Positions 45,113 through 54,559 of a stretch of 54,559 nt of DNA are shown one piece after another. The DNA is from Candidatus Brocadiaceae bacterium. GTDB taxonomy: Bacteria; Planctomycetota; Brocadiia; Brocadiales; Brocadiaceae. Location of the stretch: contig JACVXV010000016.1 of assembly GCA_015661205.1 (NCBI GenBank), positions 1 to 54,559 on the forward strand, written 5' to 3'. Numbering within the stretch: the first letter of the stretch is position 1; each line of letters opens with the position of its first letter. A program made the position numbers and the translations under genes. The notes beneath the pieces are model-generated. The model had not been told where the DNA came from, did no database searches, and was given only the letters and a program-made list of their open reading frames with translations.

Positions 45113-46456
45113 CTATTGTTTTGCTTTCGGTGGGGTGAACGGTTCTCTTGTCCGGGGGCGGAAATAGAATTTGAGGGGGACCTCGGAATAGGGGAGTCTT
45201 TTGCGAAGCTGGTTGCTGAGGTAGCGTTCGTAATCGCTGTCAAAGAGTTCTGGCTCATTCACAAAGAGGACGAAGGTGGGCGGAACAACACCTACCTGGG
45301 TTGCATAGTATATCTTCGGAGATTTGGATTTCTTGCGCGTGGGGCGGTGGAGCGACAGGGCTTCTTCCAACGCACGGTTCAACTCGGAGGTTGAAACGCG
45401 GGTGTTTGCCTGCTCGAACAGCTCCAGGGACAGGGCTATCAATGCATCCACGTTCTCGTTTTTCTTCGCGCTGATGAAGGAAAGAGGGGCGAAGGAGAGT
45501 CCCGGTAAGCACTTTTGAATGTATTTGTTAAACGTATCCGTTTCCACGCCCTCCGATAAATCCCACTTGTTGAGCACGATGATGCAAGGTTTTTTCTCCG
45601 TGTCGATGTAGCAACCCAGTTTTTTGTCAACGTCAGACACCTTAAGGGTGGTATCGATAAGGAATAAGACCACGTCAGCCCTGCGGATGGAGCGTTCGGC
45701 ACGGGCCATGCTGTAAAATTCGATGGAATCGTCGATTTGCCCCTTCTTCCGCACCCCTGCGGTATCAATGGCGAGAAAGGTTTTGCCGTCGAGGGTAAAG
45801 CGCACGTCCACAGAGTCGCGCGTGGTGCCGGGGACCTCGCTGACGATTACCCGCTGTTCCTTTGCCAGGGTATTGATCAGGGTCGATTTTCCCGCGTTTC
45901 GCTTTCCGACGATGGCGAGTTTCATGATGGGTTCCACAGACACGTCAGCCGGGTCTGGCTGCGGCAACATTTCAACAATCCTGTCGAGCAGGTCGCAACG
46001 TCCGTATCCCTCCAGGGCTGAAATCGGTTGCGGTGCTCCGAATCCAAGCTTGTTAAATTCCGCTATTTGATATCCCAGTTGTGGCGTGTCAACCTTATTT
46101 GCGATGAGGACGGTCTTTTTCCCGAGGCGTCTCAGTATTTCAGCAACGGATGTGTCGAGGGGCGTTATGCCGTCTCTTGCGTCTACCACGAAGAGGATGA
46201 TATCGGCCTTGAGGAGGGCTATTTCTATCTGATATTCGATGTCTTCGGTAAGTCCATCGACGTCTTCGACGCCCATTCCTCCGGTATCTATTAACTCAAA
46301 GGTGTGTTTTTGGTATGTGATTTCCGTCGTTAGACGGTCCCTGGTTACACCACAGGTGGGTTCTACGATGGAAATTCTGCGTCTTGCGAGGCAATTGAAT
46401 AAACAGGACTTGCCTACGTTTGGCCGTCCTACTATGGCGATGCTTGAGATTGTCAT
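45113..46456 (-). CDS. der: ribosome assembly GTPase Der (EngA)
   Basis: 447 residues with two tandem G domains and a C-terminal KH-like domain, the Der signature. The first P-loop is IVGRPNVGKSCLFN with DTGG; the second is IVGKRNAGKSTLIN with DTAG. NKVD and NKWD are the guanine motifs. It acts in 50S subunit maturation. The surrounding spacers are noncoding, so it appears to be a single gene. Confidence 0.96.
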   Translation of the reverse strand: MTISSIAIVGRPNVGKSCLFNCLARRRISIVEPTCGVTRDRLTTEITYQKHTFELIDTGGMGVEDVDGLTEDIEYQIEIALLKADIILFVVDARDGITPLDTSVAEILRRLGKKTVLIANKVDTPQLGYQIAEFNKLGFGAPQPISALEGYGRCDLLDRIVEMLPQPDPADVSVEPIMKLAIVGKRNAGKSTLINTLAKEQRVIVSEVPGTTRDSVDVRFTLDGKTFLAIDTAGVRKKGQIDDSIEFYSMARAERSIRRADVVLFLIDTTLKVSDVDKKLGCYIDTEKKPCIIVLNKWDLSEGVETDTFNKYIQKCLPGLSFAPLSFISAKKNENVDALIALSLELFEQANTRVSTSELNRALEEALSLHRPTRKKSKSPKIYYATQVGVVPPTFVLFVNEPELFDSDYERYLSNQLRKRLPYSEVPLKFYFRPRTREPFTPPKAKQ

Positions 46457-46589
46457 AAATGCGGGGTATCCACCGGTTCACTTGCCATTCTTTGGATTGA
46501 AGGGGAAGGGAGCGGTTGTTGTGGTTAAGTTTTGAAAAAATAAATCAGGTGTTTTTGTTAAAAACACCACCGTTTTGCCAACGGAGAAA

Positions 46590-46801
46590 TCGAATATCGA
46601 ATATTGAACAAGGAATAACGAATGTCGAAGGATACAGGAAATATTTGATTTTGAAAATCCCGGCAATTGCCAATAAACGTGAAACAAAGAAAGTATTAGC
46701 GTCAATTTGCGTTCATTCGCGTTTGACGAATGGACACGAACCATCGTGTTCCTATTCCTACTTCATAATTCGAAATTCCTTGTTCGATATTCGTTATTCG
46801 C
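46590..46801. repeat. palindromic dispersed element, copy D (interrupted)
   Basis: Left part CGAATATTGAACAAGGAAT at 46600-46618 and right part CGAAATTCCTTGTTCGATAT at 46771-46790, separated by about 150 bp of unrelated sequence instead of the usual 30-bp core. It lies between der and the membrane-protein gene. Confidence 0.65.
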
Positions 46802-46864
46802 TACACCTTCAAACAGTGCTACAATGTCCGTATTTTCTAACTTTATTCTCCCGGCTCGTTCCGG

Positions 46865-48028
46865 TTATGGATTTCCCGGTTCAGTCTTCTTTTCCAGCGC
46901 AGGTATCGCTGCCGGCTCCAGTTGTACTTCTTCCAGGTGAACGTCGGCAACAACGGTGTTGTCGATATCCTTTCTCAGCAGGAAGTAGATAATTGTTTTT
47001 GAGGAAAACACATAGGTGGTTAAAAATGTCCACACAGCAAGCTTGATGAGTACGATATAGACCAGCAACATGTACGCAAGAAATTTTAACGACCAGGAGT
47101 CAAGCAAAACCGGCGCAGCATTCGCATGAGGAGAATATCTTGTGCAAAATCCAAGGAAGGCAATAGTGCACTTTTGAAATATATATCCTTGAACCTCGTT
47201 AAACTTTTCGCCCATGCCGATGCCCACCGTAAGAAACGCAATATGTATCATCAGCCATGCGACAAAGGAAACAAACGCCAGGCATAAGAAACCATATCCG
47301 GCATTTACCGCGTAGTACCAGATAAACTTTTTCGGACGCGAAATGACGTAGGTATAGGCGCGGCTCATCGCATCAAATGCGTCCGACCCTTCTACGCTAA
47401 TGGTGGGAAACATAAAGCACGTTCCCAGGGTGCCTATTACACCAATAAAGACCATCAAAAACCCGGAAACAATGGCAAAAGGAAACGCTAACGCTATGAA
47501 CAATTCGCCCAGGACGGGTATCCTTCCGAATAACCCCCCGATTACGTTGCAGAGGGCAAGGAATAAGACGCCAATAAACGGCACCAGGGGAGACCAGAAA
47601 TAGGAGAACACCTTTTTCCGTGCAAATCTCCAGGCATCAACCATGCGGATGCTTTCGTCCCGTGCAAAGTCCAGCGCGGCAATTCTTGTAATAGCCCCGC
47701 CCGCCATCGCCCAGATGACCAATAGCCCAACAACAAGCACTACCAGAACGAAGAATTCACCGAAATCCATCGGCGAAAGGGTAGACAGCACGCTTCTTGC
47801 CAGGAACGGAACCCCTTCTCTTAAGGAACAGCAAACAAGGCTTATAACGAAGGTGGGTGAGGCGCTTATCATTTTTACTGATGAAAAAAATGAAATCACC
47901 ACGAGACACCAGGCCATGCTTGCAAGCAGACCAAAGTATCCGAGCAGCACCTTCTTGGGGTCGAACGCCATTTTAAAGGCGCGGAGAATGTCACGCCAGT
48001 CGTGATTTATCGTCTTTGTTGCATCCAT
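46865..48028 (-). CDS. integral membrane protein, planctomycete type, unknown function
   Basis: 387 residues with about seven hydrophobic segments (for example FFVLVVLVVGLLVIWAMAG and LFIALAFPFAIVSGFLMVFI) and a short acidic cytoplasmic tail (VHLEEVQLEPAAI). It begins inside the end of yacG (38-bp overlap) with AAGGAG before its ATG, so the two are translated together. I do not recognise a functional family; it resembles hydrophobic proteins of planctomycete genomes. Confidence 0.75.
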   Translation of the reverse strand: MDATKTINHDWRDILRAFKMAFDPKKVLLGYFGLLASMAWCLVVISFFSSVKMISASPTFVISLVCCSLREGVPFLARSVLSTLSPMDFGEFFVLVVLVVGLLVIWAMAGGAITRIAALDFARDESIRMVDAWRFARKKVFSYFWSPLVPFIGVLFLALCNVIGGLFGRIPVLGELFIALAFPFAIVSGFLMVFIGVIGTLGTCFMFPTISVEGSDAFDAMSRAYTYVISRPKKFIWYYAVNAGYGFLCLAFVSFVAWLMIHIAFLTVGIGMGEKFNEVQGYIFQKCTIAFLGFCTRYSPHANAAPVLLDSWSLKFLAYMLLVYIVLIKLAVWTFLTTYVFSSKTIIYFLLRKDIDNTVVADVHLEEVQLEPAAIPALEKKTEPGNP

Positions 48029-48221
48029 TAATTACTCCTTTATTTTCAAGCCGACTCAATGCTTCCTCGCTCATCGGTTCTTCAATACGATACTTTTCGT
48101 CAAGCCATGCCCCAAGGTCGATAAGCTTGCAACGGTCGCTGCAAAAAGGGAAATAGGGCAAGTCCTTTGTGGTCTGGAACGATAGTTCTTTGTTGCAGTT
48201 TGAGCAGTTAATTTTTGGCAT
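47991..48221 (-). CDS. yacG: DNA gyrase inhibitor YacG-like zinc protein
   Basis: 76 residues with four cysteines in the YacG pattern: INCSNCNKEL and then FCSDRCKLIDLGAWLDE. YacG binds zinc and in E. coli inhibits DNA gyrase; the role in this lineage is presumed. The C-terminal region is charged and includes EEPMSEEALSRL. Its stop lies within the membrane-protein gene that follows. Confidence 0.85.
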   Translation of the reverse strand: MPKINCSNCNKELSFQTTKDLPYFPFCSDRCKLIDLGAWLDEKYRIEEPMSEEALSRLENKGVINGCNKDDKSRLA

Positions 48222-48295
48222 AGTAAGCGTGTATTTTGTAGAAACAGTTAAAATTTGGTTTTTGGGTGCAAAATTGCAAGTTCGACGGCTTATTT

Positions 48296-48330
48296 GTGTT
48301 CACACGCAAGGACACGGGCGCCGTGTCCCT
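48296..48330. repeat. GACACGGGCGCCGTGTCCC hairpin repeat
   Basis: Perfect palindrome core between a GTTCACACGCAAGG flank and a CTACGAAATTCC flank, as in the copies at 37832 and (diverged) 39179. Confidence 0.7.
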
Positions 48331-48402
48331 ACGAAATTCCTGGTTCGGCATTCGGTATTGTTTCTCTCTATTAATCTTGCACCATAGCGCCAATCTGAAA
48401 TC

Positions 48403-48762
48403 TCATTTTTTGGTCTTGGTTTCCGCCTTTGATTCTTTCTTTGTTTCCGCTTTTGTTTCCGTCTTTGCTTCCGTTTTTGTTTCTTTCTTTGTTTCCGCCT
48501 TTGATTCCGTCTTCGCTTCCATCTTCGTTTCCGGCTTTGCTCCCTCGGATTCTTTCTTTGCCTTTGTCTTGTACTCTTCGCTGCGATAGTCCGTCTGATA
48601 AAAACCGGAACCCTTAAAGATGATTGCGCTCCCTGTGCCTATCATCCGTTGAGCTTTCAGCTTACCGCAGGAAGGGCATTTTTTGACCGGTTTTTCCGTG
48701 ATGTGCTGATACAGTTCAAATAAATGATTGCACGCATTGCAGGTATAATCGTACGTCGGCAT
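48403..48762 (-). CDS. FmdB-family zinc ribbon protein with repetitive tail
   Basis: 119 residues. Residues 1-45 are the FmdB zinc ribbon (MPTYDYTCNACNHLFE, KCPSCGKLKAQR). The last 45 residues are a Lys/Glu/Thr/Ala repeat of the form KAETKTE, coded by repeats of TTTCTTTC and CTTCG phrases and probably made by replication slippage. FmdB proteins are thought to regulate expression of some amidase genes, but this is weakly supported. Located between dnaJ and yacG. Confidence 0.82.
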   Translation of the reverse strand: MPTYDYTCNACNHLFELYQHITEKPVKKCPSCGKLKAQRMIGTGSAIIFKGSGFYQTDYRSEEYKTKAKKESEGAKPETKMEAKTESKAETKKETKTEAKTETKAETKKESKAETKTKK

Positions 48763-48803
48763 GTTTCCCCCGTCTATTGAGTTCTCTTTTCTTCTCGTGG
48801 CCT

Positions 48804-49922
48804 TTAAAAAATATTCTTCATTTTATCAAAAAATTTCTTCTGTCGCGGAGAGACGTTTTTCTTCTCAATTTCTGCAAATTCTCTCAACAACTCTTCCTGC
48901 CGGGAGGTCATCTTCGTCGGCACCTCAACAACCACCTGTACCAGGAGGCTGCCTTTGGCATGACCCTGCAGGCTGATGAAACCTTCCCCACGGAGCGGAA
49001 CTATCTCGTTGTTTTGCGTCCCTTTGGGTATCTTTACCTGGACGACGTTGCCGAGAAGCGTCGGCACGTCTACCGTACAGCCAAGCGCTGCCTGTGCCAG
49101 GGTAATAGGCACCTCGCAGAGGATGTCGTCTCCCTGCCTCTTAAATATCTGATGTGGTTTAATATGAACGTCGCAATACAGGTCGCCCGGCGGCGCCCCG
49201 CTTTCGCCCGATTCGCCTTGTCCGGTTAACCGCAGCCGCATTCCGTCTTCCACGCCCGCCGGTATCTGAACGGAGATGGTCGATCTTTTCGGATAACGCC
49301 CGGCGCCCCCGCATTTTGCACACGGCGACTCAATGACCTTGCCGTTGCCGTGGCATTTCGGACAGGTGGTGCGTAAGGAAAAGAACCCTTGCGACTGCTG
49401 CACTTGCCCCTTGCCCCGGCAATAAGGGCAGGTCGTCGGAGAAGTGCCTTCCTTTGCCCCGGTGCCGCGGCATACCTCGCACGTCTCCCGCTTTGTCAGT
49501 TCGATCTTCTTTTCAACGCCCGTTGCGACTTCTTTGAAGTCCAGTTCGATATCGCACTTTAAACTTGCGCCGCGCCTGGCCGTCTTTCCCCGGCCTCCGC
49601 TGCCGCCAAAGAAGTCTTCAAAGATACTGCCGCCGCCAAAAATATCGCCAAAGGCGTCGAAAATATCTTCAAATGAGCCATAGCCGCGGGCGTCCGTGCC
49701 CTTCAGTCCCTCTAATCCATACTGATCATAACGCCTTTTTTTGTCGGCGTCGCTCAGCACACTGTATGCCTCGGCGGCCTTCTTAAACGTCTGCTCTGCC
49801 TCTTTGTTTCCGGGGTTCCGGTCCGGATGGAACTGCATGGCCATCTTGCGATAAGCCTTTTTTATTTCATCACTGCTTGCGCCTTTGTTAACACCCAGCA
49901 CCTGGTAATAATCTTGTTCCAT
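48804..49922 (-). CDS. dnaJ: co-chaperone DnaJ
   Basis: 372 residues, standard type I. J domain with HPD at 32-34 (MQFHPDRN), Gly/Phe region ([19 protein letters not shown]), four zinc-binding repeats ([32 protein letters not shown]) and the C-terminal substrate domain. It presents clients to DnaK. Unlike the J-like protein at 10346, its HPD is intact. The partner DnaK and GrpE of the housekeeping set are not in this window. Confidence 0.96.
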   Translation of the reverse strand: MEQDYYQVLGVNKGASSDEIKKAYRKMAMQFHPDRNPGNKEAEQTFKKAAEAYSVLSDADKKRRYDQYGLEGLKGTDARGYGSFEDIFDAFGDIFGGGSIFEDFFGGSGGRGKTARRGASLKCDIELDFKEVATGVEKKIELTKRETCEVCRGTGAKEGTSPTTCPYCRGKGQVQQSQGFFSLRTTCPKCHGNGKVIESPCAKCGGAGRYPKRSTISVQIPAGVEDGMRLRLTGQGESGESGAPPGDLYCDVHIKPHQIFKRQGDDILCEVPITLAQAALGCTVDVPTLLGNVVQVKIPKGTQNNEIVPLRGEGFISLQGHAKGSLLVQVVVEVPTKMTSRQEELLREFAEIEKKNVSPRQKKFFDKMKNIF

Positions 49923-50319
49923 TGAGTATGTAGTCTATAAATAGAGTTGGTTTGGTTTAAAAGCAAAATACCACGATGGTTTTACAAACGCGTGAATACC
50001 CGCCCCTTTCATTTTCTCACGGAAGTGAGCTTTATTTCCTCTCTGGCAAGGAGGGATTCAAAAGGATTGTTCCTCTCCTTTCAAGAGGAATTTGAGGAAG
50101 GGTTGCAATAGCACAACCTAACAATTTCAAACAACCGCGAGTTATAGTATAGTATACAAAACCGCACTAAATCAAGGGCGTTTTACGACGCACTTGAAAT
50201 TTGGCGACAAACCGCGCATCATCCGCACATTTTTCCCGCCGGGCGTACAAAAATAAAAAGGCCACTCATCGCAGCCTTTTTATTTTTTGTAACCCTTGAA
50301 TTTGAAAGCATATCCTAAC
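49923..50319. other. intergenic region upstream of dnaJ, downstream of groEL1
   Basis: No gene. A bidirectional terminator-like hairpin lies at 50247-50290; the region between 50020 and 50110 holds C/T-rich phrases of low complexity. Confidence 0.5.
50247..50290 (-). terminator. intrinsic terminator of the groES-groEL1 unit
   Basis: Stem AAAAATAAAAAGGC with GCCTTTTTATTTTT around an 11-nt loop; reading on the minus strand it has a T-rich tail. The A/T-rich outer stem also suits termination from the other side. Confidence 0.8.
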
Positions 50320-51960
<1,641 letters not shown>

Positions 51961-51987
51961 TTAATCAAAACCTAATGTCTGATTTTT

Positions 51988-52278
51988 TTACTCAATCTTG
52001 GCCAAAATATCGCTCTCTCTCATCACCAAGAGATCTTTTCCATCGACAGTAACCTCGGTTCCCGCATACTTTCCGTAAAGTACCTTGTCGCCCTTCTTTA
52101 CCAATAGTTCTGCCCTCTTGCCGCTTTCCAACAGCTTCCCTTCACCAACGGCGATAATCTTCCCCTTCATGGGCTTTTCCTTTGCGGTGTCAGGGAGGTG
52201 TATGCCGCCCTGTGTCTTTTCTTCAGCCACCATAGGTTCAATGACAACCCTATCATCTAATGGTTTCAAGTTTGCCAT
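51988..52278 (-). CDS. groS: co-chaperonin GroES
   Basis: 96 residues: [12 protein letters not shown] at the start, the mobile loop region [14 protein letters not shown] and a [14 protein letters not shown] strand. It caps GroEL. It is followed by groEL1, while groEL2 precedes it by 183 bp. No CIRCE inverted repeat is seen in the leader. Confidence 0.95.
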   Translation of the reverse strand: MANLKPLDDRVVIEPMVAEEKTQGGIHLPDTAKEKPMKGKIIAVGEGKLLESGKRAELLVKKGDKVLYGKYAGTEVTVDGKDLLVMRESDILAKIE

Positions 52279-52461
52279 ATAGCTTTATTTACCTCCATAT
52301 AAACAAATAATACAAAATGTTAATTAATGAAATACGTTTGGAATTGTAATCAAATGCAATCATCCTTCACAAAGGAAGGGGTTTATCACTAAAGCCTGGC
52401 AACCATCCGGTGTAATGAGCGTTTGAACGCCCATTCCCGTCCGTCGCCAAACCTCAAGGGA

Positions 52462-54138
52462 CTACATGCCCATGCCGCCCATACCACCCATTCCGCCCAT
52501 GCCACCCATACCGCCCATGCCGCCCATGCCACCACCACCGCCGGGCATTGAGTCATCTTCTTTCTTTGGGATATCGGTAATGATGCATTCCGTTGTCAAG
52601 AGAACCCCTGCAATGCTAATCGCATTCTGCAATGCGCTCCTTGCCACCTTCGTTGGGTCAATAACGCCCGCATCGATCAGGTTGCAATAGACTTCCTTTT
52701 CAGCGTCGTAGCCGAATGCCTTGTCCTTGGATTCCAGTATCTTCCGAACAACCACCGAGCCTTCAAGCCCTGCGTTCTTAAATATTTGCTTTGCAGGCGC
52801 AGACAGGGCGTTCTTAACAATCTCTGCCCCCATCGCCTCGTCGCCCTTTAATTTAAGGTCGTTCAGCGATTCCGCAGCTCTTAACAGGGCAACACCGCCG
52901 CCGGGCAAAATACCTTCCTCTATCGCAGCCCTCGTGGCGTGCAACGCGTCTTCAACGCGCGCCTTCTTTTCCTTCATCTCGCTTTCCGTAGCCGCCCCGA
53001 CAAATATCTGGGCAACGCCTCCGGCGAGTTTTGCGAGCCGTTCTTGTAGCTTTTCCTTGTCATAGTCCGACGTGGTAATCTCCATCTCGTTGCGGATCTG
53101 CTTGATACGCCCGCTGATGGCGTCGGAGCCGCCTGCGCCCTGAACGATCGTCGTGTTATCGGCGTCTATGGTAACCTTCTTGGCGCGTCCCAGTTCCTGG
53201 AGTTCAACATTTTCCAATTGAATACCCAGGTCCTTGAATACGGCCTTGCCGGCGGTAAGCACAGCGATATCGTCAAGCATTGCCTTTCTGCGATCGCCAT
53301 ACCCAGGCGCCTTAACTGCCGCGCAACTGATGGTTCCCCGTAGCTTGTTGACAACGAGCGTGGCCAAGGCCTCACCCTCAACGTCTTCCGCGATTATCAG
53401 GAGCGATTTTCCCGTCTTTGCAATCTTTTCCAGAATGGGAACCAGTCCCTTGATGGAAGATATTTTATCCTCAAAAATCAAGATGTAAGGGTCTTTAAAT
53501 TCCACTTCCATCGTATCGGCGTTGGTGACGAAGTGCGGCGATAAATAACCGCGGTCAAACTGCATACCTTCAACCACCTCAACGCTGGTATCCAGACCTT
53601 TTCCTTCTTCAACGGTAATAACGCCATCCTTGCCGACCTTTTCCATCGCATCGGCAATCATCTTTCCGATGGTGGAATCATTGTTTGCCGCAATCGAACC
53701 GACGCTGGCAATCTCGGCCTGGTTCTTGATCTTCTTGCTCATCTCTTTCAGCTTCTCTACCACCTTTTCCTGAGCCTTGCGCATGCCCCTGTTGAGCGCC
53801 ATAGGATCCGCGCCCGACGTCACGTGCTTCAGCCCTTCAAGGAATATCGCCTCGGTAAGAACGGTGGCCGTGGTTGTGCCGTCTCCTGCTATATCGCTGG
53901 TCTTAGATGCCGCCTCGCGCACTAACCTTGCCCCGGTATTTTCATAGGGATCGATTAATTCGATTTCCTCTGCAACCGACACGCCATCCTTGGTTACCGT
54001 AGGACTTCCATACCCCTTATCCAGTACGGCATTTCTCCCCCTTGGGCCCAAGGTGACTTTGACAGCCCTGGCTAGTTTCGAAACGCCTCGAGCAATAGCG
54101 GCCCTTGCCTCTCCACTGAAGGCTAGTTGCTTCGCCAT
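52462..54138 (-). CDS. groL: second chaperonin GroEL with Gly/Met tail
   Basis: 558 residues, a second GroEL paralogue with the full set of ATPase blocks ([48 protein letters not shown]) and a long C-terminal tail of GGM repeats ([12 protein letters not shown]...). It lies upstream of groES-groEL1 on the same strand. It diverges from the operon copy across the protein, so it is an old duplicate with its own role. No GroES of its own is adjacent. No CIRCE was found in the leader; a candidate regulatory cluster lies farther upstream at 54334-54404. Confidence 0.95.
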   Translation of the reverse strand: MAKQLAFSGEARAAIARGVSKLARAVKVTLGPRGRNAVLDKGYGSPTVTKDGVSVAEEIELIDPYENTGARLVREAASKTSDIAGDGTTTATVLTEAIFLEGLKHVTSGADPMALNRGMRKAQEKVVEKLKEMSKKIKNQAEIASVGSIAANNDSTIGKMIADAMEKVGKDGVITVEEGKGLDTSVEVVEGMQFDRGYLSPHFVTNADTMEVEFKDPYILIFEDKISSIKGLVPILEKIAKTGKSLLIIAEDVEGEALATLVVNKLRGTISCAAVKAPGYGDRRKAMLDDIAVLTAGKAVFKDLGIQLENVELQELGRAKKVTIDADNTTIVQGAGGSDAISGRIKQIRNEMEITTSDYDKEKLQERLAKLAGGVAQIFVGAATESEMKEKKARVEDALHATRAAIEEGILPGGGVALLRAAESLNDLKLKGDEAMGAEIVKNALSAPAKQIFKNAGLEGSVVVRKILESKDKAFGYDAEKEVYCNLIDAGVIDPTKVARSALQNAISIAGVLLTTECIITDIPKKEDDSMPGGGGGMGGMGGMGGMGGMGGMGGMGM

Positions 54139-54333
54139 TGAATACCTCCTTTCAACATACTAAATCTTTTACTGAAAGCTAAAATAAATAACAAAATATA
54201 CACAGTTCGCTAGAGAGAGCAAAAGCAATGCCGCAAAATGGAGACGACAATAAAAAACAACATAACAAGGACTAATGCAAGGTGTTACAATTACTTATAG
54301 ATAAGGCGTTGCGGTGCAGATAGCCACCAGATA

Positions 54334-54404
54334 TGTCATTGTGACAGGATAAAAAACCCACCCCGAACAACGTCTGTCATTATGACAGAAGGCCTGGTTT
54401 TTGC
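54334..54404. promoter_or_regulatory. two TGTCA-type palindromes followed by a sigma-54-like site
   Basis: TGTCATTGTGACA at 54334-54346 and the perfect CTGTCATTATGACAG at 54374-54388 have centres 41 bp apart, about four DNA turns. AGGCCTGGTTTTTGC at 54390-54404 has GG and GC separated by exactly 10 bp, as in a sigma-54 promoter, reading to the right, out of the window. A role for the palindromes toward groEL2 (to the left) is equally possible. Confidence 0.45.
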
Positions 54405-54460
54405 GTTTTCATGTTGACTTTTAAATTGCATATCGCATATATTTGATTGCGAGTATTTAA

Positions 54461-54499
54461 GGCTCGTCCGCAGAATCTGTGGGTAACAAGTAAGACTTA
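54461..54499 (+). repeat. 39-bp repeat, possible IS end (copy 2)
   Basis: Same sequence as 21104-21142 with one mismatch (C for T at the AACAAG position). It lies 60 bp from the right edge, so any element it bounds would continue beyond the window. Confidence 0.6.
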
Positions 54500-54559
54500 G
54501 GAAGAGAAAAGGTGTATTGCCTTCCCAAAAGGTGTAAGATGTTTTTATTGAGAAAATAT

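Noticed and set aside
52279-54460. CIRCE heat-shock operator upstream of groES or groEL2
   Set aside because: No TTAGCACTC-N9-GAGTGCTAA-like dyad was found in either leader.

Overview
The window looks like chromosome from an anammox-type planctomycete (order Brocadiales; inference). Supporting signs are a membrane-anchored octaheme cytochrome of the hydroxylamine oxidoreductase (HAO) family, two GroEL paralogues, planctomycete-style membrane and SBBP/BACON proteins, and intergenic spaces packed with dispersed hairpin repeats. No rRNA, tRNA, CRISPR array or complete insertion sequence was found.

Layout. 1-2085 (minus): the edge of a type III CRISPR-related locus, with a cas6 gene and an open frame running off the window that joins a Cas10-palm-like N-terminus to the C-terminal half of a chloramphenicol-phosphotransferase-like kinase. 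2294-6582 (minus): aspartase with a ferritin-like protein, then a response regulator, a CDF metal exporter and a HAD phosphatase in overlapping order. 6962-10142 (plus): an M20 peptidase with an internal tandem duplication and a GAF-GGDEF-PilZ protein. 10346-15714 (minus): a non-canonical Hsp70 set made of a membrane-anchored double J-like/double PDZ protein, a lid-less Hsp70, a radical SAM protein and a GrpE-like factor. 16320-18737: the octaheme lipoprotein and a divergent ComEA-like secreted HhH protein. 19392-22205 (plus): proS and birA. 22774-29026 (minus): a frameshifted SBBP/BACON secreted protein, a ParA with two small partner ORFs, and a PocR sensor. 29265-39150: a glycosyltransferase, a sensor kinase, alr, recG, tyrS, a CPBP protease and yjbQ. 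39474-44845: rfbD, a phosphoesterase, a PEGA lipoprotein, a nitroreductase, a HAD phosphatase and a frameshifted AAA_14/DUF4143 ATPase. 45113-54138 (minus): der, a membrane protein, yacG, an fmdB-like gene, dnaJ, groEL, groES and a second groEL.

How the genes relate. The right end holds the general chaperones (DnaJ, GroES and two GroELs), whereas 10346-15714 encodes a separate Hsp70 machine whose J-like partner has lost both HPD motifs and carries PDZ domains across a membrane; this is the best candidate for an undescribed system. The Cas10-palm/kinase chimera beside cas6 is the second. Signalling genes (GAF-GGDEF-PilZ, REC-PAS, a pseudo-receiver kinase, PocR) are scattered singly. Many intergenic regions share modular hairpin repeats, some of which enter the 5' ends of reading frames and create false N-terminal extensions, so several starts below are set by ribosome-binding sites.
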